Source: Hafnia psychrotolerans
GTDB taxonomy: Bacteria > Pseudomonadota > Gammaproteobacteria > Enterobacterales > Enterobacteriaceae
Reading direction: 5' to 3'
DNA: 64,000 nt
Assembly (NCBI RefSeq): GCF_014639435.1
Contig: NZ_BMFZ01000001.1
Coordinates: forward strand, 172,748-236,747
Under the pieces are notes generated by a model, which ran no database searches, had not been told where the DNA came from, and worked only from the letters and a program-made list of their open reading frames with translations. Each line of letters begins with the position of its first letter. Position 1 is the stretch's first letter. The position numbers were made by a program, and so were the translations under genes. Positions 9,324 to 17,777 of the stretch are shown here, in pieces.

Positions 9324-10286
9324 TCAAACCTGTTGCAGCCCGGCGAACGCAGCTCGAATGTCTGCTTCTGGCAGCGCGATACCGATAAACACCAGCGTGC
9401 TTCCCGGTATCTCATCGGGCTGCCACGGTCGGTCCCAATCCGCACTGTACAGCCGTTGAACCCCCTGAAACAGTAAACGGCATGGCTGATTTTCAATCCA
9501 TAGCATGCCTTTATAGCGCAGTAGATTATCAGCAAAACCGGAGAGTAGATTCTCCATCACCGCAGACACGGCTGGCAGCGCCACCGGATAGCCAAACTCC
9601 ACCACAATGGACGAAATGCTGTTCTCCGGCTGTGCAATACGCTGGAAGCGGGGCTTCGCCACCACCACGGCCTCTTCAAGCATAAATCCGCGGGTATCAA
9701 ACAGCAGTGCCAGATCGATATTGCCATTGACCACCGTATAAATGGGCGCGCGGGCGTTGATGCGTTGCAGGCGCTCCGTCAGCACCGTGCTGTCACCGGC
9801 CACATCCGTTTTAGTCAGTAAAATACGGTCGGCATAGCCAATCTGCGACTGAGCCAGAGGGAACTTATCCAGCTGCTGCGCAGCATGTACCGCATCCACC
9901 AGGGTAATGACGCCGTCCAGCAGATAGCGTTGACAGATAATCTCATGGGAAAAAAATGCCTGCAGGATCGGCCCAGGGTCGGCCATGCCGGTGCACTCAA
10001 TGACCAGCCTGTCAAACTGCACTTCGCCTTTATCGAGGCTATCGAGCAGATCGAGTAGTGCGTCCTCCAGCTCACGTGAGCGGCTACAGCAGATACAGCC
10101 GTTGGTCAGTGTAGTAATGCGGGTGGCACGATCGCCAATCAACTGGCTATCGATGGCGGTTTCGCCAAATTCATTCTCAATGACGGCAATATTATAGTCG
10201 TGCTGCTGGTGCAGCATCTGACGCAGCAGTGTTGTTTTTCCTGCGCCCAGAAAACCGGTTAATACGGTTACCGCAATCGGTGTCAT
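9324..10286 (-). CDS. yjiA: YjiA, G3E-family GTPase
   Basis: A P-loop GTPase of the CobW/YjiA group (G3E family), about 320 residues from the chosen start. Visible motifs are the Walker A GFLGAGKTTLL near the N-terminus, the metal-linked NGCICCSRS motif, ECTGMADPGP, and TKTD for guanine recognition. YjiA binds transition metals and GTP; its cellular role is not settled. The start at 10286 gives MTPIAVTVLTG, as in E. coli, with an AGGAAT box upstream; longer in-frame starts would run into yjiX. It is the distal gene of the btsT-yjiX-yjiA run and lies 13 bases downstream of yjiX. Confidence 0.94.
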   Translation of the reverse strand: MTPIAVTVLTGFLGAGKTTLLRQMLHQQHDYNIAVIENEFGETAIDSQLIGDRATRITTLTNGCICCSRSRELEDALLDLLDSLDKGEVQFDRLVIECTGMADPGPILQAFFSHEIICQRYLLDGVITLVDAVHAAQQLDKFPLAQSQIGYADRILLTKTDVAGDSTVLTERLQRINARAPIYTVVNGNIDLALLFDTRGFMLEEAVVVAKPRFQRIAQPENSISSIVVEFGYPVALPAVSAVMENLLSGFADNLLRYKGMLWIENQPCRLLFQGVQRLYSADWDRPWQPDEIPGSTLVFIGIALPEADIRAAFAGLQQV

Positions 10287-10299
10287 AGCGTCATTCCTG

Positions 10300-10503
10300 T
10301 TAACAGCAGCGCATTCCGCCTTTACCGTCGCCGCCGTAGCGAGCCTGCTGGCGTTCACGGAAAAATTCTTCGTAGGTCATCGCCGGTTTATCCGGATGAT
10401 TGGTTTGCATGTGCAGGACGTAGGTATCGTAGTCGGGGATACCTACCAGCATGCGTGCCGCCTGACCGAGATATTTTTTAGCAGCGCCTAAATTGTCGAA
10501 CAT
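10300..10503 (-). CDS. yjiX: YjiX, YbdD/YjiX family small protein
   Basis: A 67-residue protein nearly identical in layout to E. coli Yji[20 protein letters not shown] at the N-terminus and the Cys-tipped [11 protein letters not shown] tail. Genes of this family accompany CstA-type transporters (ybdD with cstA, yjiX with btsT). A link to the transporter is therefore inferred, but no biochemical role is known to me. A GGAGCC box precedes the ATG at 10503. It lies between btsT and yjiA on the same strand. Confidence 0.93.
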   Translation of the reverse strand: MFDNLGAAKKYLGQAARMLVGIPDYDTYVLHMQTNHPDKPAMTYEEFFRERQQARYGGDGKGGMRCC

Positions 10504-10563
10504 ACGCGGCTCCTTATCGTGTCTCCCGGTTGCCGGCTGACATCGCCTGCGACCGGGAAGAAA

Positions 10564-10581
10564 GCCCCGCATTAGCGGGGC
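10564..10581 (-). terminator. Hairpin between btsT and yjiX
   Basis: GCCCCGC and GCGGGGC form a 7-bp GC-rich stem with a 4-base loop in the 94-base gap. On the minus strand it is followed by CTTTCTT, a poor U-tract. It may act as a partial terminator that lowers yjiX-yjiA expression relative to btsT. Confidence 0.55.
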
Positions 10582-10597
10582 AATGAGACTCTGTTAT

Positions 10598-12751
10598 CTA
10601 GTGGCCTGAAGAAAGCTTAATGCCTTCTTTTGGCACCGGAATATACGGCGTTTCTTTGTCCGTACGCGCTTCGGTTTTGCTCGCCTGAATGCAAGAACGG
10701 ATACCGTAGTAAATAATACTGTACACCACAAACAGGAATAGAATACTCAGACCGGCGTTGGTGTAGTTGTTGACCACAATATGATTCATATTTCTGATCT
10801 GCAGAGCCGTTAGCTCGGCACCCCCCGCATTAATCCGCTCTTTATACTGGTTTGCCATAAAGAAGAAGCCTTCCAACTGCGGATTGCTGCTGAACAACTT
10901 CAAACCCAGCGCCCAGCTGGTACAAATCAACAGCCAGATAGCCGGAACGATGGTGACCCAGACATACTGGGTGCGCTTCATCTTCACCAGGACCACGGTC
11001 GCCAGCACCAGCGCCACCGTTGCCAGCATCTGGTTTGAGATCCCGAACAGCGGCCACAGGCTTTTCACGCCGCCCAGCGGATCGACTACGCCCTGATACA
11101 ACAGGTAGCCCCAGAGCCCGACACAACCCGCAGTACCCACTACCCCAGCGACCAGCGAATCGGTCTTTTTCAGGAAGGGAATAAAGTTACCCAACAGATC
11201 CTGCAGCATAAAGCGCCCGGAACGGGTACCGGCATCCAGCGCCGTCAGGATAAACAGTGCTTCAAACAGAATACCAAAGTGATACCAGAACCCCATATCC
11301 GCCACAGGTAAAATCTTGTGGAATACATGGGCAAGGCCTACCGCCAGCGTCGGTGCGCCACCTGCCCGGTTCAGCACTGAAGGTTCACCGATGTCTTTGG
11401 CGGTTTGCATGATTTGTTCAGGTGAAATCACAAAACCCCAGGAACTGACGGTGGCGGCGGCATGAGCAGTCACATCTTTCAGTTGTGCCATGATCATCGG
11501 CGCGTTACCGCTGCTAAGCTCATGCAGATTTGGCATGGTAAAACCCAGAGCGGCTGGCGGCGTGTTCATGGCGAAGTAGAGACCCGGTTCGATGATTGAA
11601 GCGGCTACCAGCGCCATCACGGCCACAAAGGATTCCATCAGCATCGCGCCGTAACCGATAAAACGAGCGTCAGTTTCGCAGGCCAGCAGTTTTGGTGTCG
11701 TGCCAGAGGCGATCAGAGCATGGAAGCCAGATACCGCGCCACAGGCAATAGTAATAAACAGGAACGGGAATAATGCCCCTTTCCACAGCGGGCCCGTACC
11801 ATCGATGTACTGGGTGATAGCGGGCATTTTCAGCACAGGATTAAGGATCACGATGCCGATAGCCAGGCCGACAATCACCCCAATTTTCAAGAAGGTTGCC
11901 AGATAGTCACGCGGGGCCAGAATCAGCCACACGGGCAATAGAGCAGAGACAAATGCGTAGCCAATCAGGGTAAATGTAATGGTGGTATCTTTGAAGGTCA
12001 GCGCCGGGCCCCAGTAAGGGTCGCTGGCAATAACACCGCCGAACCAAATGGAGGCGACCAGCAGTATTACCCCAATCACCGAAATTTCGCCTACCTGTCC
12101 GGGGCGAATAAAGCGCATGTAAATCCCCATAAACAGCGCAATAGGCACGGTCGAACACACCGTAAATACGCCCCATGGGCTTTCCGCCAGTGCTTTCACC
12201 ACGATGAGTGCCAGCACAGCCAGAATAATAATCATGATCAGAAAACAGCCGAACAAAGCAATAGTGCCCGGAATAGGCCCCATCTCTTCTTTGATCATTT
12301 CCCCCAGAGAGGCACCGTTACGGCGGGACGAGATAAACAGCACCATAAAGTCCTGTACCGCACCGGCAATGACCACGCCAGCCAGCAGCCACAGCACGCC
12401 GGGTAGGTAACCCATTTGTGCAGCAAGCACCGGCCCGACTAACGGACCCGCGCCAGCAATAGCGGCGAAATGGTGACCGAACAGGACATTACGGTGAGTC
12501 GGGACGTAGTTCAGACCATCATTGTTGATCACTGCCGGCGTCGCGCGTGTAGGGTCCAGCTTCATGACTTTCTGCGCGATATAAAGACTGTAATAGCGGT
12601 AGGCCACGAGATACACCGAAACCGATGCCACGACAATCCACAGCGCACTGATGCTTTCACCCCGCCGTAGGGCAACCACTGCCAGACAAAAAGCACCGAT
12701 GATTCCAAGAATCATCCAGGGTATGTGCTTGAGTAGCGTTTTTTTATTCAT
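10598..12751 (-). CDS. btsT: Pyruvate/H+ symporter BtsT (CstA family)
   Basis: A 717-residue inner membrane transporter of the CstA family with many helices, near-identical in most blocks to E. coli BtsT (YjiY, 716 residues), for example GHHFAAIAGAGPLVGPVLAAQMGY. BtsT takes up pyruvate when BtsSR senses it. The ATG at 12751 gives MNKKTLLKHIPW, which aligns with the E. coli start. An in-frame TTG at 12778 has a much better ribosome site (GGAGAGGG, 12785-12792), so the true start is open. A 16-codon ORF at 12744-12794 overlaps this start. Expression is probably controlled by BtsR from the repeats at 12876-12923. Confidence 0.95.
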   Translation of the reverse strand: MNKKTLLKHIPWMILGIIGAFCLAVVALRRGESISALWIVVASVSVYLVAYRYYSLYIAQKVMKLDPTRATPAVINNDGLNYVPTHRNVLFGHHFAAIAGAGPLVGPVLAAQMGYLPGVLWLLAGVVIAGAVQDFMVLFISSRRNGASLGEMIKEEMGPIPGTIALFGCFLIMIIILAVLALIVVKALAESPWGVFTVCSTVPIALFMGIYMRFIRPGQVGEISVIGVILLVASIWFGGVIASDPYWGPALTFKDTTITFTLIGYAFVSALLPVWLILAPRDYLATFLKIGVIVGLAIGIVILNPVLKMPAITQYIDGTGPLWKGALFPFLFITIACGAVSGFHALIASGTTPKLLACETDARFIGYGAMLMESFVAVMALVAASIIEPGLYFAMNTPPAALGFTMPNLHELSSGNAPMIMAQLKDVTAHAAATVSSWGFVISPEQIMQTAKDIGEPSVLNRAGGAPTLAVGLAHVFHKILPVADMGFWYHFGILFEALFILTALDAGTRSGRFMLQDLLGNFIPFLKKTDSLVAGVVGTAGCVGLWGYLLYQGVVDPLGGVKSLWPLFGISNQMLATVALVLATVVLVKMKRTQYVWVTIVPAIWLLICTSWALGLKLFSSNPQLEGFFFMANQYKERINAGGAELTALQIRNMNHIVVNNYTNAGLSILFLFVVYSIIYYGIRSCIQASKTEARTDKETPYIPVPKEGIKLSSGH

Positions 12752-12794
12752 AAGAGACCCGGTTATTTGAATAGCCAAAAAAATCCCTCTCCAT
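12744..12794 (-). other. Possible 16-codon leader ORF overlapping btsT start
   Basis: An ATG at 12794 opens a frame reading MERDFFGYSNNRVSYE and stops 8 bases inside btsT. It has no clear ribosome site of its own. Its first bases are the GGAGAGGG block that would serve the TTG start of btsT. This region also contains GGA motifs of the kind CsrA binds. It is either a translated leader or simply the btsT ribosome-binding region. Confidence 0.25.
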
Positions 12795-12826
12795 ATTGTT
12801 GAATGGGGCTTTTATAAGAGAGGGGT

Positions 12827-12846
12827 GTCGCCTATATGATGGCGAC
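12827..12846 (-). other. 6-bp inverted repeat in btsT leader
   Basis: GTCGCC and GGCGAC are separated by 8 bases, between the BtsR-like boxes and btsT. It could be a leader hairpin in the mRNA or a protein site near the promoter; a TATAAA-like box lies just downstream near 12811. Confidence 0.3.
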
Positions 12847-12875
12847 TTTCACCACAGTACGGGCGAAAGAGTGGT

Positions 12876-12923
12876 TAAGCGGTCATATAGGAAGATAAGC
12901 GGCTATTTGGCAGGCTAAGCGGT
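12876..12923 (-). promoter_or_regulatory. Three tandem BtsR-box-like repeats upstream of btsT
   Basis: Read on the minus strand there are three 8-mers: ACCGCTTA (12916-12923), GCCGCTTA (12896-12903) and ACCGCTTA (12876-12883). They start exactly 20 bases apart. The outer two match the published E. coli BtsR motif ACC(G/A)CT(C/T)A; the middle one differs in its first base. E. coli is described with two such repeats. Location and motif together make BtsR control of btsT very likely. Confidence 0.82.
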
Positions 12924-12952
12924 TTGTGTCGTCAGCTAACTGATTGAAATTT

Positions 12953-12968
12953 GTGAGTTAGATCTCAC
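12953..12968. promoter_or_regulatory. CRP-like palindrome upstream of btsT
   Basis: GTGAG-N6-CTCAC is a perfect 5-bp inverted repeat about 30 bases above the BtsR-like boxes. CRP sites need GTGA-N6-TCAC, while here the GTGA/TCAC spacing is 8, so CRP binding is uncertain. Confidence 0.3.
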
Positions 12969-13037
12969 TTCTCGGTGATGGAAATAAGGAGTGATTTGGC
13001 TCTGAATCGTCCTCTTAGTCGATCGCCACAACGCAGT

Positions 13038-13063
13038 AAGCCCTCTGCATTTGCAGAAGGCTT
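13038..13063 (-). terminator. Hairpin downstream of osmC
   Basis: AAGCCCTCTGCA pairs with TGCAGAAGGCTT, a 12-base arm with one mismatch and a 2-base gap. It sits 40 bases after the osmC stop. The U-tract is poor on either strand, so function as a terminator is likely but not certain. Confidence 0.5.
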
Positions 13064-13102
13064 TATCGATTAAAAAGGGAAAATATAGGGTGTCAGGCGG
13101 GC

Positions 13103-13534
13103 TTAGTTTTCAAGCTGATAATCGAGGGTGATCTCTGTTTTAAGCAATTTAGAAATCGGACACCCGGCTTTGGCTGCCTGAATGATTTTATCAAATTCCG
13201 CTTTCTCAATACCGGGTAGCTTCACCTTGCTTTGCAACGCCACGCTGGTGATAGCAAAACCCCCATCGACTTTATCAAGTGATACGTCAGCGACGGTATC
13301 AATACTTTCTGGAGTATGCCCCGCTTCGCCGAGCATCAGTGACAGTGCCATTGAAAAACACGCTGAATGCGCCGCACCAATCAGTTCTTCTGGATTGGTT
13401 CCCGGTTTGCCTTCAAAGCGTGTATTGAAACCATAAGGTTGTTTTTCCAGCGCGCCACTTTCGGTAGAAATCGTGCCTTTCCCTTTCTTAATGTCGCCTT
13501 CCCAGTGTGCCTGTCCTTTTTTATGAATGGTCAT
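13103..13534 (-). CDS. osmC: Osmotically inducible peroxiredoxin OsmC
   Basis: A 143-residue protein that aligns along its length with E. coli OsmC (MTIHKKGQAHWEGDIKKGKG..., ending ITLDYQLEN). OsmC reduces organic hydroperoxides through two Cys residues, here in HSACFSMAL and KAGCPISK. I placed the start at 13534, with an AGGAGG-type ribosome site (AACCGGAGGATTAAC); the frame is open far upstream, but that part has no similarity. It stands alone between btsT and the acetyltransferase gene. In E. coli osmC is RpoS- and RcsB-controlled; no such sites were identified here. Confidence 0.95.
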   Translation of the reverse strand: MTIHKKGQAHWEGDIKKGKGTISTESGALEKQPYGFNTRFEGKPGTNPEELIGAAHSACFSMALSLMLGEAGHTPESIDTVADVSLDKVDGGFAITSVALQSKVKLPGIEKAEFDKIIQAAKAGCPISKLLKTEITLDYQLEN

Positions 13535-13683
13535 GTTAATCCTCCGGTTTGTTGAACATTGAGGATAAGTATAGTCATTAACAGGCCGTTGGGAGTCGGC
13601 TGGGCCGATTAACAGATTTATCCGGATCATCGTCATTTGTCGACATCCACTGAGAGTGTCCGAAGGGTGAGATGCGTTGGAGG

Positions 13684-14109
13684 CTATTTCTTTAAGCAAT
13701 GGAAAAGATAGTAATTCCCTTTTGGGCTTTCGCCCTCGGCGATAATCTTCCACCCTTTGGCGAGATAAAATTCCACTGAGCTTTCACTTTTGATCAGGCA
13801 TTTCAGTGAACCGGTGCCGGTAAACATCGCCTCAACCGCACGAAGCAGTGCGGTACCTACGCCTGTGCCTTTGACCGCCGGATCGACAAACAGGTTATGC
13901 AGAAAATTCTCCTGCGTGAATATTGACGCGAAACCGACTAACTTGCTGTCGCGAACGGCCACGATCACTGTTTCGCCAAGCGTTGCGCGGTCAAAATCTT
14001 CCAGTTGTAAATTTTCCGTGTCCATCCATGTCCAGGTGTCTTTGCGCGACGCCAGATAAAGCGTACGTAAAAAGGGTCGGTCAGCTTCCTGGTAAGGGCG
14101 AATCTGCAA
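13684..14109 (-). CDS. GNAT-family N-acetyltransferase
   Basis: A 141-residue GNAT acetyltransferase. It begins LQIRPYQEADRPFLRTLY, has the strand FLHNLFVDPAVKGTGVGTALL with the acetyl-CoA pyrophosphate loop, and ends near KGWKIIAEGE. The acceptor is unknown. I chose the TTG at 14107-14109 because a GGAG box lies 9 bases upstream and the family fold begins there. A longer frame upstream would run through the TPP riboswitch on the opposite strand and is not credible. It is divergent from thiMD, and no functional link to thiamine is implied. Confidence 0.8.
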   Translation of the reverse strand: MQIRPYQEADRPFLRTLYLASRKDTWTWMDTENLQLEDFDRATLGETVIVAVRDSKLVGFASIFTQENFLHNLFVDPAVKGTGVGTALLRAVEAMFTGTGSLKCLIKSESSVEFYLAKGWKIIAEGESPKGNYYLFHCLKK

Positions 14110-14188
14110 GGGGGCACTCTCCGTTTTTATTGTCTTGGGATGATTGTAGGTTGATCTTCCTGCAGCGCCCACCAATAATGACTGTCGT

Positions 14189-14274
14189 TGACTCGGGGTG
14201 CCCGCTTGCAAAAGAAAGGGCTGAGAGCTTACCCGTATTACCTGATCTGGATTATGCCAGCGTAGGGAAGTCAG
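14189..14274 (+). ncRNA. TPP riboswitch (thi box)
   Basis: The conserved pieces occur in order: ACTCGGGGTGCCC, GGCTGAGA, TTACCCG, ACCTGATCTGGAT and ATGCCAGCGTAGGGAAGTC. This is the thiamine pyrophosphate aptamer. It ends 45 bases before the thiM start; the region 14274-14320 with the GGGGAG ribosome site would be the expression platform, so control of translation start is plausible. It turns down thiMD when TPP is plentiful. Confidence 0.96.
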
Positions 14275-14319
14275 GTATCTCTCCCGATACCGCCTTCTTG
14301 AGCGCCGGTGGGGAGAAGT

Positions 14320-15114
14320 ATGAATATCCAACCTGTCGATTTTTCCGGCGTGTATGCTGCCAATGCTTTGCAAAACCTTCGTAATACCGCACCTCTGGTG
14401 CATTGCCTGACCAATGACGTGGTGCAATCCTTTACCGCCAACGTGCTGCTGGCGGTAGGAGCATCACCCGCGATGGTGGTGGACCCAACTGAAGCCGCGC
14501 AGTTTGCCACCATAGCCGATGCGCTGTTGGTGAATGTCGGCACCTTGACCCTGCCTCACGCCGACGCCATTCGCGCTGCGGTGCAGGCTGCTAATCGAGC
14601 TGGAAAGCCCTGGGTGCTTGACCCCGTGGCCGTAGGGGGGTTGACGCTGCGAACTGAATTCTGTCTGGAACTTATTAAACTCAGGCCGGCGGCTATACGT
14701 GGCAATGCTTCTGAAATCCTTGCACTGAGTGGCATGAGTGCGTCCGGTCGTGGCGTTGACAGCGGCGATAATGCCCTCTCAGCCTTACCGGCGGCCAGGC
14801 TTCTGGCGAAGCAAACCGGGGCGATTGTCGCCGTGACAGGAGATGTTGATTACGTTACTGAGGGGGAACGATGTCTGGCAGTGTCCGGCGGCGATGCGTT
14901 GATGACCCGCGTGGTTGGCACTGGCTGTGCGTTGTCGGCGGTGGTGGCGGCTTTTGTTGCCTTGCCGGGCGACCGGTTGGAGAACGTGGCGGCAGCCTGT
15001 CGCGTGATGTCGTGCGCCGGTGAGCTGGCATGCCAGCAAACGCGAGGACCGGGCAGTTTCATCCCTGCATTTCTCGATAATCTCTATCTTCTGGATCAAG
15101 AGGCATTGGCATGA
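14320..15114 (+). CDS. thiM: Hydroxyethylthiazole kinase
   Basis: A 264-residue ThiM (E. coli 262) that phosphorylates 4-methyl-5-(2-hydroxyethyl)thiazole in thiamine salvage. Family segments are [26 protein letters not shown] near the N-terminus, [22 protein letters not shown] and the anion-hole motif [11 protein letters not shown] with a conserved Cys. The ATG at 14320 has GGGGAG 5 bases upstream; an in-frame GTG at 14308 is less likely. It lies directly under the TPP riboswitch, and its last codons overlap thiD by 4 bases (ATGA). Confidence 0.95.
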   Translation: MNIQPVDFSGVYAANALQNLRNTAPLVHCLTNDVVQSFTANVLLAVGASPAMVVDPTEAAQFATIADALLVNVGTLTLPHADAIRAAVQAANRAGKPWVLDPVAVGGLTLRTEFCLELIKLRPAAIRGNASEILALSGMSASGRGVDSGDNALSALPAARLLAKQTGAIVAVTGDVDYVTEGERCLAVSGGDALMTRVVGTGCALSAVVAAFVALPGDRLENVAAACRVMSCAGELACQQTRGPGSFIPAFLDNLYLLDQEALA

Positions 15115-15920
15115 AGCGTATCAACGCATTAACCATCGCCGGTACCGATCCAAGCGGCGGGGCGGGTATTCAGGCCGACCTCAAAACCTTCTCTGCGCTC
15201 GCCGCCTACGGCACCAGCGTGATCACCGCACTGGTGGCGCAAAACACCCGTGGCGTGCAATCGGTTCACCACATTGAGCCGGCGTTTGTGGCGGCCCAGC
15301 TAGATTCCGTTCTGAGCGATGTGCGTATTGATAGCGCAAAAATCGGCATGTTGGCCAACTCGGCGATCGTTGACGTGGTCGCGGAGCGGCTGCGCCATTA
15401 TGCGCTGCCCTTTGTGGTGCTTGATACCGTGATGCTGGCAAAAAGTGGCGATGCATTATTACAACCGGATGCAATAGAGGCGCTACGACGATCATTACTG
15501 CCGCAGGTGTCAATGATCACGCCGAACCTGCCGGAAGCCGCCGCGTTGCTGCAATGCGACATTGCGCAGAGCGAACAGGCGATGCAGGAGCAGGGCGAGG
15601 CGTTGCTGGCAATGGGGTGTGAAGCGGTACTGATGAAGGGTGGGCATTTGCAGACGGGTAAGAACGATGAAAGCCCTGACTGGCTATTTATGCACGATTT
15701 CCGCCAGCGTTTTACTGCGCCGCGCGTAAACACCAGACACACTCACGGTACTGGCTGTACGCTGTCGGCTGCGCTGGCAGCACTGCGTCCACGCCATGAT
15801 AACTGGCCAGATACCGTACGTGCTGCCAAAGCGTATTTACAGCTGGCGCTGATGCAGGCTGACTCGCTGGACGTAGGACACGGGATCGGACCGGTACACC
15901 ATTTTCACGCATGGTGGTAA
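15111..15920 (+). CDS. thiD: Hydroxymethylpyrimidine (phosphate) kinase
   Basis: A 269-residue ribokinase-fold enzyme matching ThiD, which phosphorylates HMP to HMP-P and HMP-PP for thiamine synthesis and salvage. Motifs are [22 protein letters not shown] at the N-terminus, ITPNLPEA, and the C-terminal active-site loop [15 protein letters not shown]. The start overlaps the thiM stop, so the two are translated from one riboswitch-controlled message, giving parallel salvage of the thiazole and pyrimidine halves. Confidence 0.95.
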   Translation: MKRINALTIAGTDPSGGAGIQADLKTFSALAAYGTSVITALVAQNTRGVQSVHHIEPAFVAAQLDSVLSDVRIDSAKIGMLANSAIVDVVAERLRHYALPFVVLDTVMLAKSGDALLQPDAIEALRRSLLPQVSMITPNLPEAAALLQCDIAQSEQAMQEQGEALLAMGCEAVLMKGGHLQTGKNDESPDWLFMHDFRQRFTAPRVNTRHTHGTGCTLSAALAALRPRHDNWPDTVRAAKAYLQLALMQADSLDVGHGIGPVHHFHAWW

Positions 15921-15927
15921 GCGAAAA

Positions 15928-15967
15928 TCCCCTTCCAGTCGCACCTGAAAGGGGACTTAAATTTTTA
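15928..15967 (+). terminator. Terminator after thiMD
   Basis: TCCCCTTCCAG and CTGAAAGGGGA form a stem with a short loop, followed by CTTAAATTTTT. It is placed between the thiD stop and the convergent hypothetical gene, so it may serve both. Confidence 0.75.
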
Positions 15968-16831
15968 TCAGGCGCGAATTTTCTCACGACATAATTCGGT
16001 TTCCACCTGCTGAAATAGCGCCAGCGCGTTCTGTAAATGTCGGGCATCAAACGGGTTGAGTGGGTAGAATTTTTCGTCTTTGCGGGGACGCAGTGACAAC
16101 CGGATCTGTGTGGCAGAAACACGCTCGAAAAAATAGCTGGCGATGTCGTCGTTCTCTTCATCACGCCAGGAGATCATCAAGGCGGCATGTTCGCCGGTAC
16201 GGCGGCCCACAAAACGGTTGTGAGCCCAAAGGCTTTCGCAGTCGCCATCTTTTTGCAACTTCTTACCATTGAACCAGTTGCTGTCGGCCAGGAACCACAA
16301 GGCTTGCGGCGTGATTTCCCGCTGTAAAGTGCGCCATAGTGGCTGATTATTTTCCATCTGCCAGCAGGCCATGCCGAGATAGTCATTCAACTCCCGCCAG
16401 TCGTTTTGCAGCTGAAGTTTAAGCTCATCGTCGAGGATATTGTGAAATTGCTGTAAGCCGCTGGCCTGTTCACCCAACTTGGTATAACCGACCACCGACA
16501 TAGTGCGTGGTTTGCGGCGTAAGGTTATCCACAACAGAAACTTTGGAATCCGGAATTTTATCGCTTGTACGCTGAGTTTGTAGCGCTGGCCACGTGACAT
16601 CACCAGTCCATTGGATGTGCCTCGTTTTTCCTGATAATTCCGAACCAGAACCACGCTATTTTGGCCCATCCAACCGGTGACATAATGCTCTTTTTCGCTA
16701 TCGGCAATATCCAAATCGCGGGCGATCTGTTCAATTTTCTCTACATCCAGCAGACTGAGAGAAAGGGTTTCTTCATTGCTGTAATAGCATTTTTTCAACG
16801 TATCGGGTGTTAAAGACGGAGCAGATGTCAT
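15968..16831 (-). CDS. Hypothetical protein, 287 residues
   Basis: Not recognised. The protein is soluble-looking with no signal peptide. It has a central basic patch (KFRIPKFLLWITLRRKPRTM) and many Trp residues (WMGQ, WRELND, WQMENNQPLW, WFLADSNWFNGKK). The C-terminal half looks alpha/beta and ends in an amphipathic helix (ALALFQQVETELCREK). A GGAA box 9 bases upstream supports the ATG. It is transcribed alone, convergent with thiMD. Codon use looks like that of its neighbours, so it is probably a real gene. A function cannot be proposed. Confidence 0.72.
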   Translation of the reverse strand: MTSAPSLTPDTLKKCYYSNEETLSLSLLDVEKIEQIARDLDIADSEKEHYVTGWMGQNSVVLVRNYQEKRGTSNGLVMSRGQRYKLSVQAIKFRIPKFLLWITLRRKPRTMSVVGYTKLGEQASGLQQFHNILDDELKLQLQNDWRELNDYLGMACWQMENNQPLWRTLQREITPQALWFLADSNWFNGKKLQKDGDCESLWAHNRFVGRRTGEHAALMISWRDEENDDIASYFFERVSATQIRLSLRPRKDEKFYPLNPFDARHLQNALALFQQVETELCREKIRA

Positions 16832-16985
16832 AGCTGGAATTCCATGGAAAGCACACGGTTTATAGCTTAACTTAAGTTGTTATACATATTTATGTCACGG
16901 CTAACATAAACTGCATTTTTTTATAGATTATTGCGGTAAAACGCCTGTACGGACCGAACCGAATAGGCGCATGACAGCCCAGCGG

Positions 16986-17672
16986 TTATTCGGCCTCGAA
17001 CCAGTCGCTATTTTGCTCGGCGATAGGTGTGATGGTCGAGATCATCTCTTGCAGATGAATGCGGATGGCGCGCTCGGCGGCGTCCGGATCATGGGCTTTC
17101 AGCGCCGCAAAAATGTTGTCGTGTTGCTCGATCAAATTTTCTGGCGGCGAGACCTTGCTCAGGGTGAGGAAACGTACGCGATCCATCGTGGCCTTGATGT
17201 GCTCGACGGTTTCCCACGCCAGGCGGCAGTCAATGACTTGCGCGATCGTGCGGTGAAATTCGTCGTCGAGCAGCAGAAATTCCTGCGTCTGTTGGCTTTT
17301 TGCTGCCAGCCGCTGGCGCTGCAGATTATGTTCTAAAAGTGCCAGGTCATTGGGCGTCGCTACCATGGCCGCGCGGCGCACCACCGCGGTTTCCACCGCT
17401 TCACGGATGAAACGGCCATCGGCCACACGTTTGGCGGAAATCTTCATCACGAAGGTTCCTCGCTGGGGTAAAACCTGTACCAGACCCGCTTCCGCCAGTT
17501 TAATAAAGGCTTCACGCACCGGTTGGCGCGAGACGTTAAAGCGTGACGAAATTTCTTTTTCGGACAGCAGCGTTCCCGGCGGGATCTCACAGGTGACGAT
17601 GTCCTGACGCAAGGCCCGGTAGATCTGCTGATTTACCGGCATATTATTGAGAAATTCGTAGGATTTAGTCAT
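16986..17672 (-). CDS. GntR-family regulator, FCD subgroup
   Basis: A transcription factor of about 228 residues. A winged helix at about 20-85 contains EKEISSRFNVSRQPVREAFIKLAEAGLV and QRGTFV, both typical of GntR. An FCD ligand domain follows with the metal-site pattern DDEFHRTI, EQHDNIF and IRIHLQEM. Members sense small carboxylates or sugar acids. I used the ATG at 17672; a TTG two codons upstream is possible and neither has a strong ribosome site. No gene for a matching pathway is adjacent, so the target is unknown. Confidence 0.85.
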   Translation of the reverse strand: MTKSYEFLNNMPVNQQIYRALRQDIVTCEIPPGTLLSEKEISSRFNVSRQPVREAFIKLAEAGLVQVLPQRGTFVMKISAKRVADGRFIREAVETAVVRRAAMVATPNDLALLEHNLQRQRLAAKSQQTQEFLLLDDEFHRTIAQVIDCRLAWETVEHIKATMDRVRFLTLSKVSPPENLIEQHDNIFAALKAHDPDAAERAIRIHLQEMISTITPIAEQNSDWFEAE

Positions 17673-17777
17673 AGGCAAATTGACATTTTCAGCAGCTTGA
17701 ATAGCCCAATAGTATCATGACTTTCCTCAGAATTTTGAGATTGTTACCTCATTGTTCATAACAGATCCGATGAGTGC

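Noticed and set aside
12953-12968. Confident CRP site before btsT
   Set aside because: The GTGA and TCAC halves are 8 bases apart instead of 6, so it is listed only as a weak palindrome.
13753-14427. Long N-terminal extensions of osmC and the acetyltransferase gene
   Set aside because: The extra sequence has no similarity to either family, and for the acetyltransferase it would run antisense through the TPP riboswitch. Internal starts with ribosome sites explain both genes.
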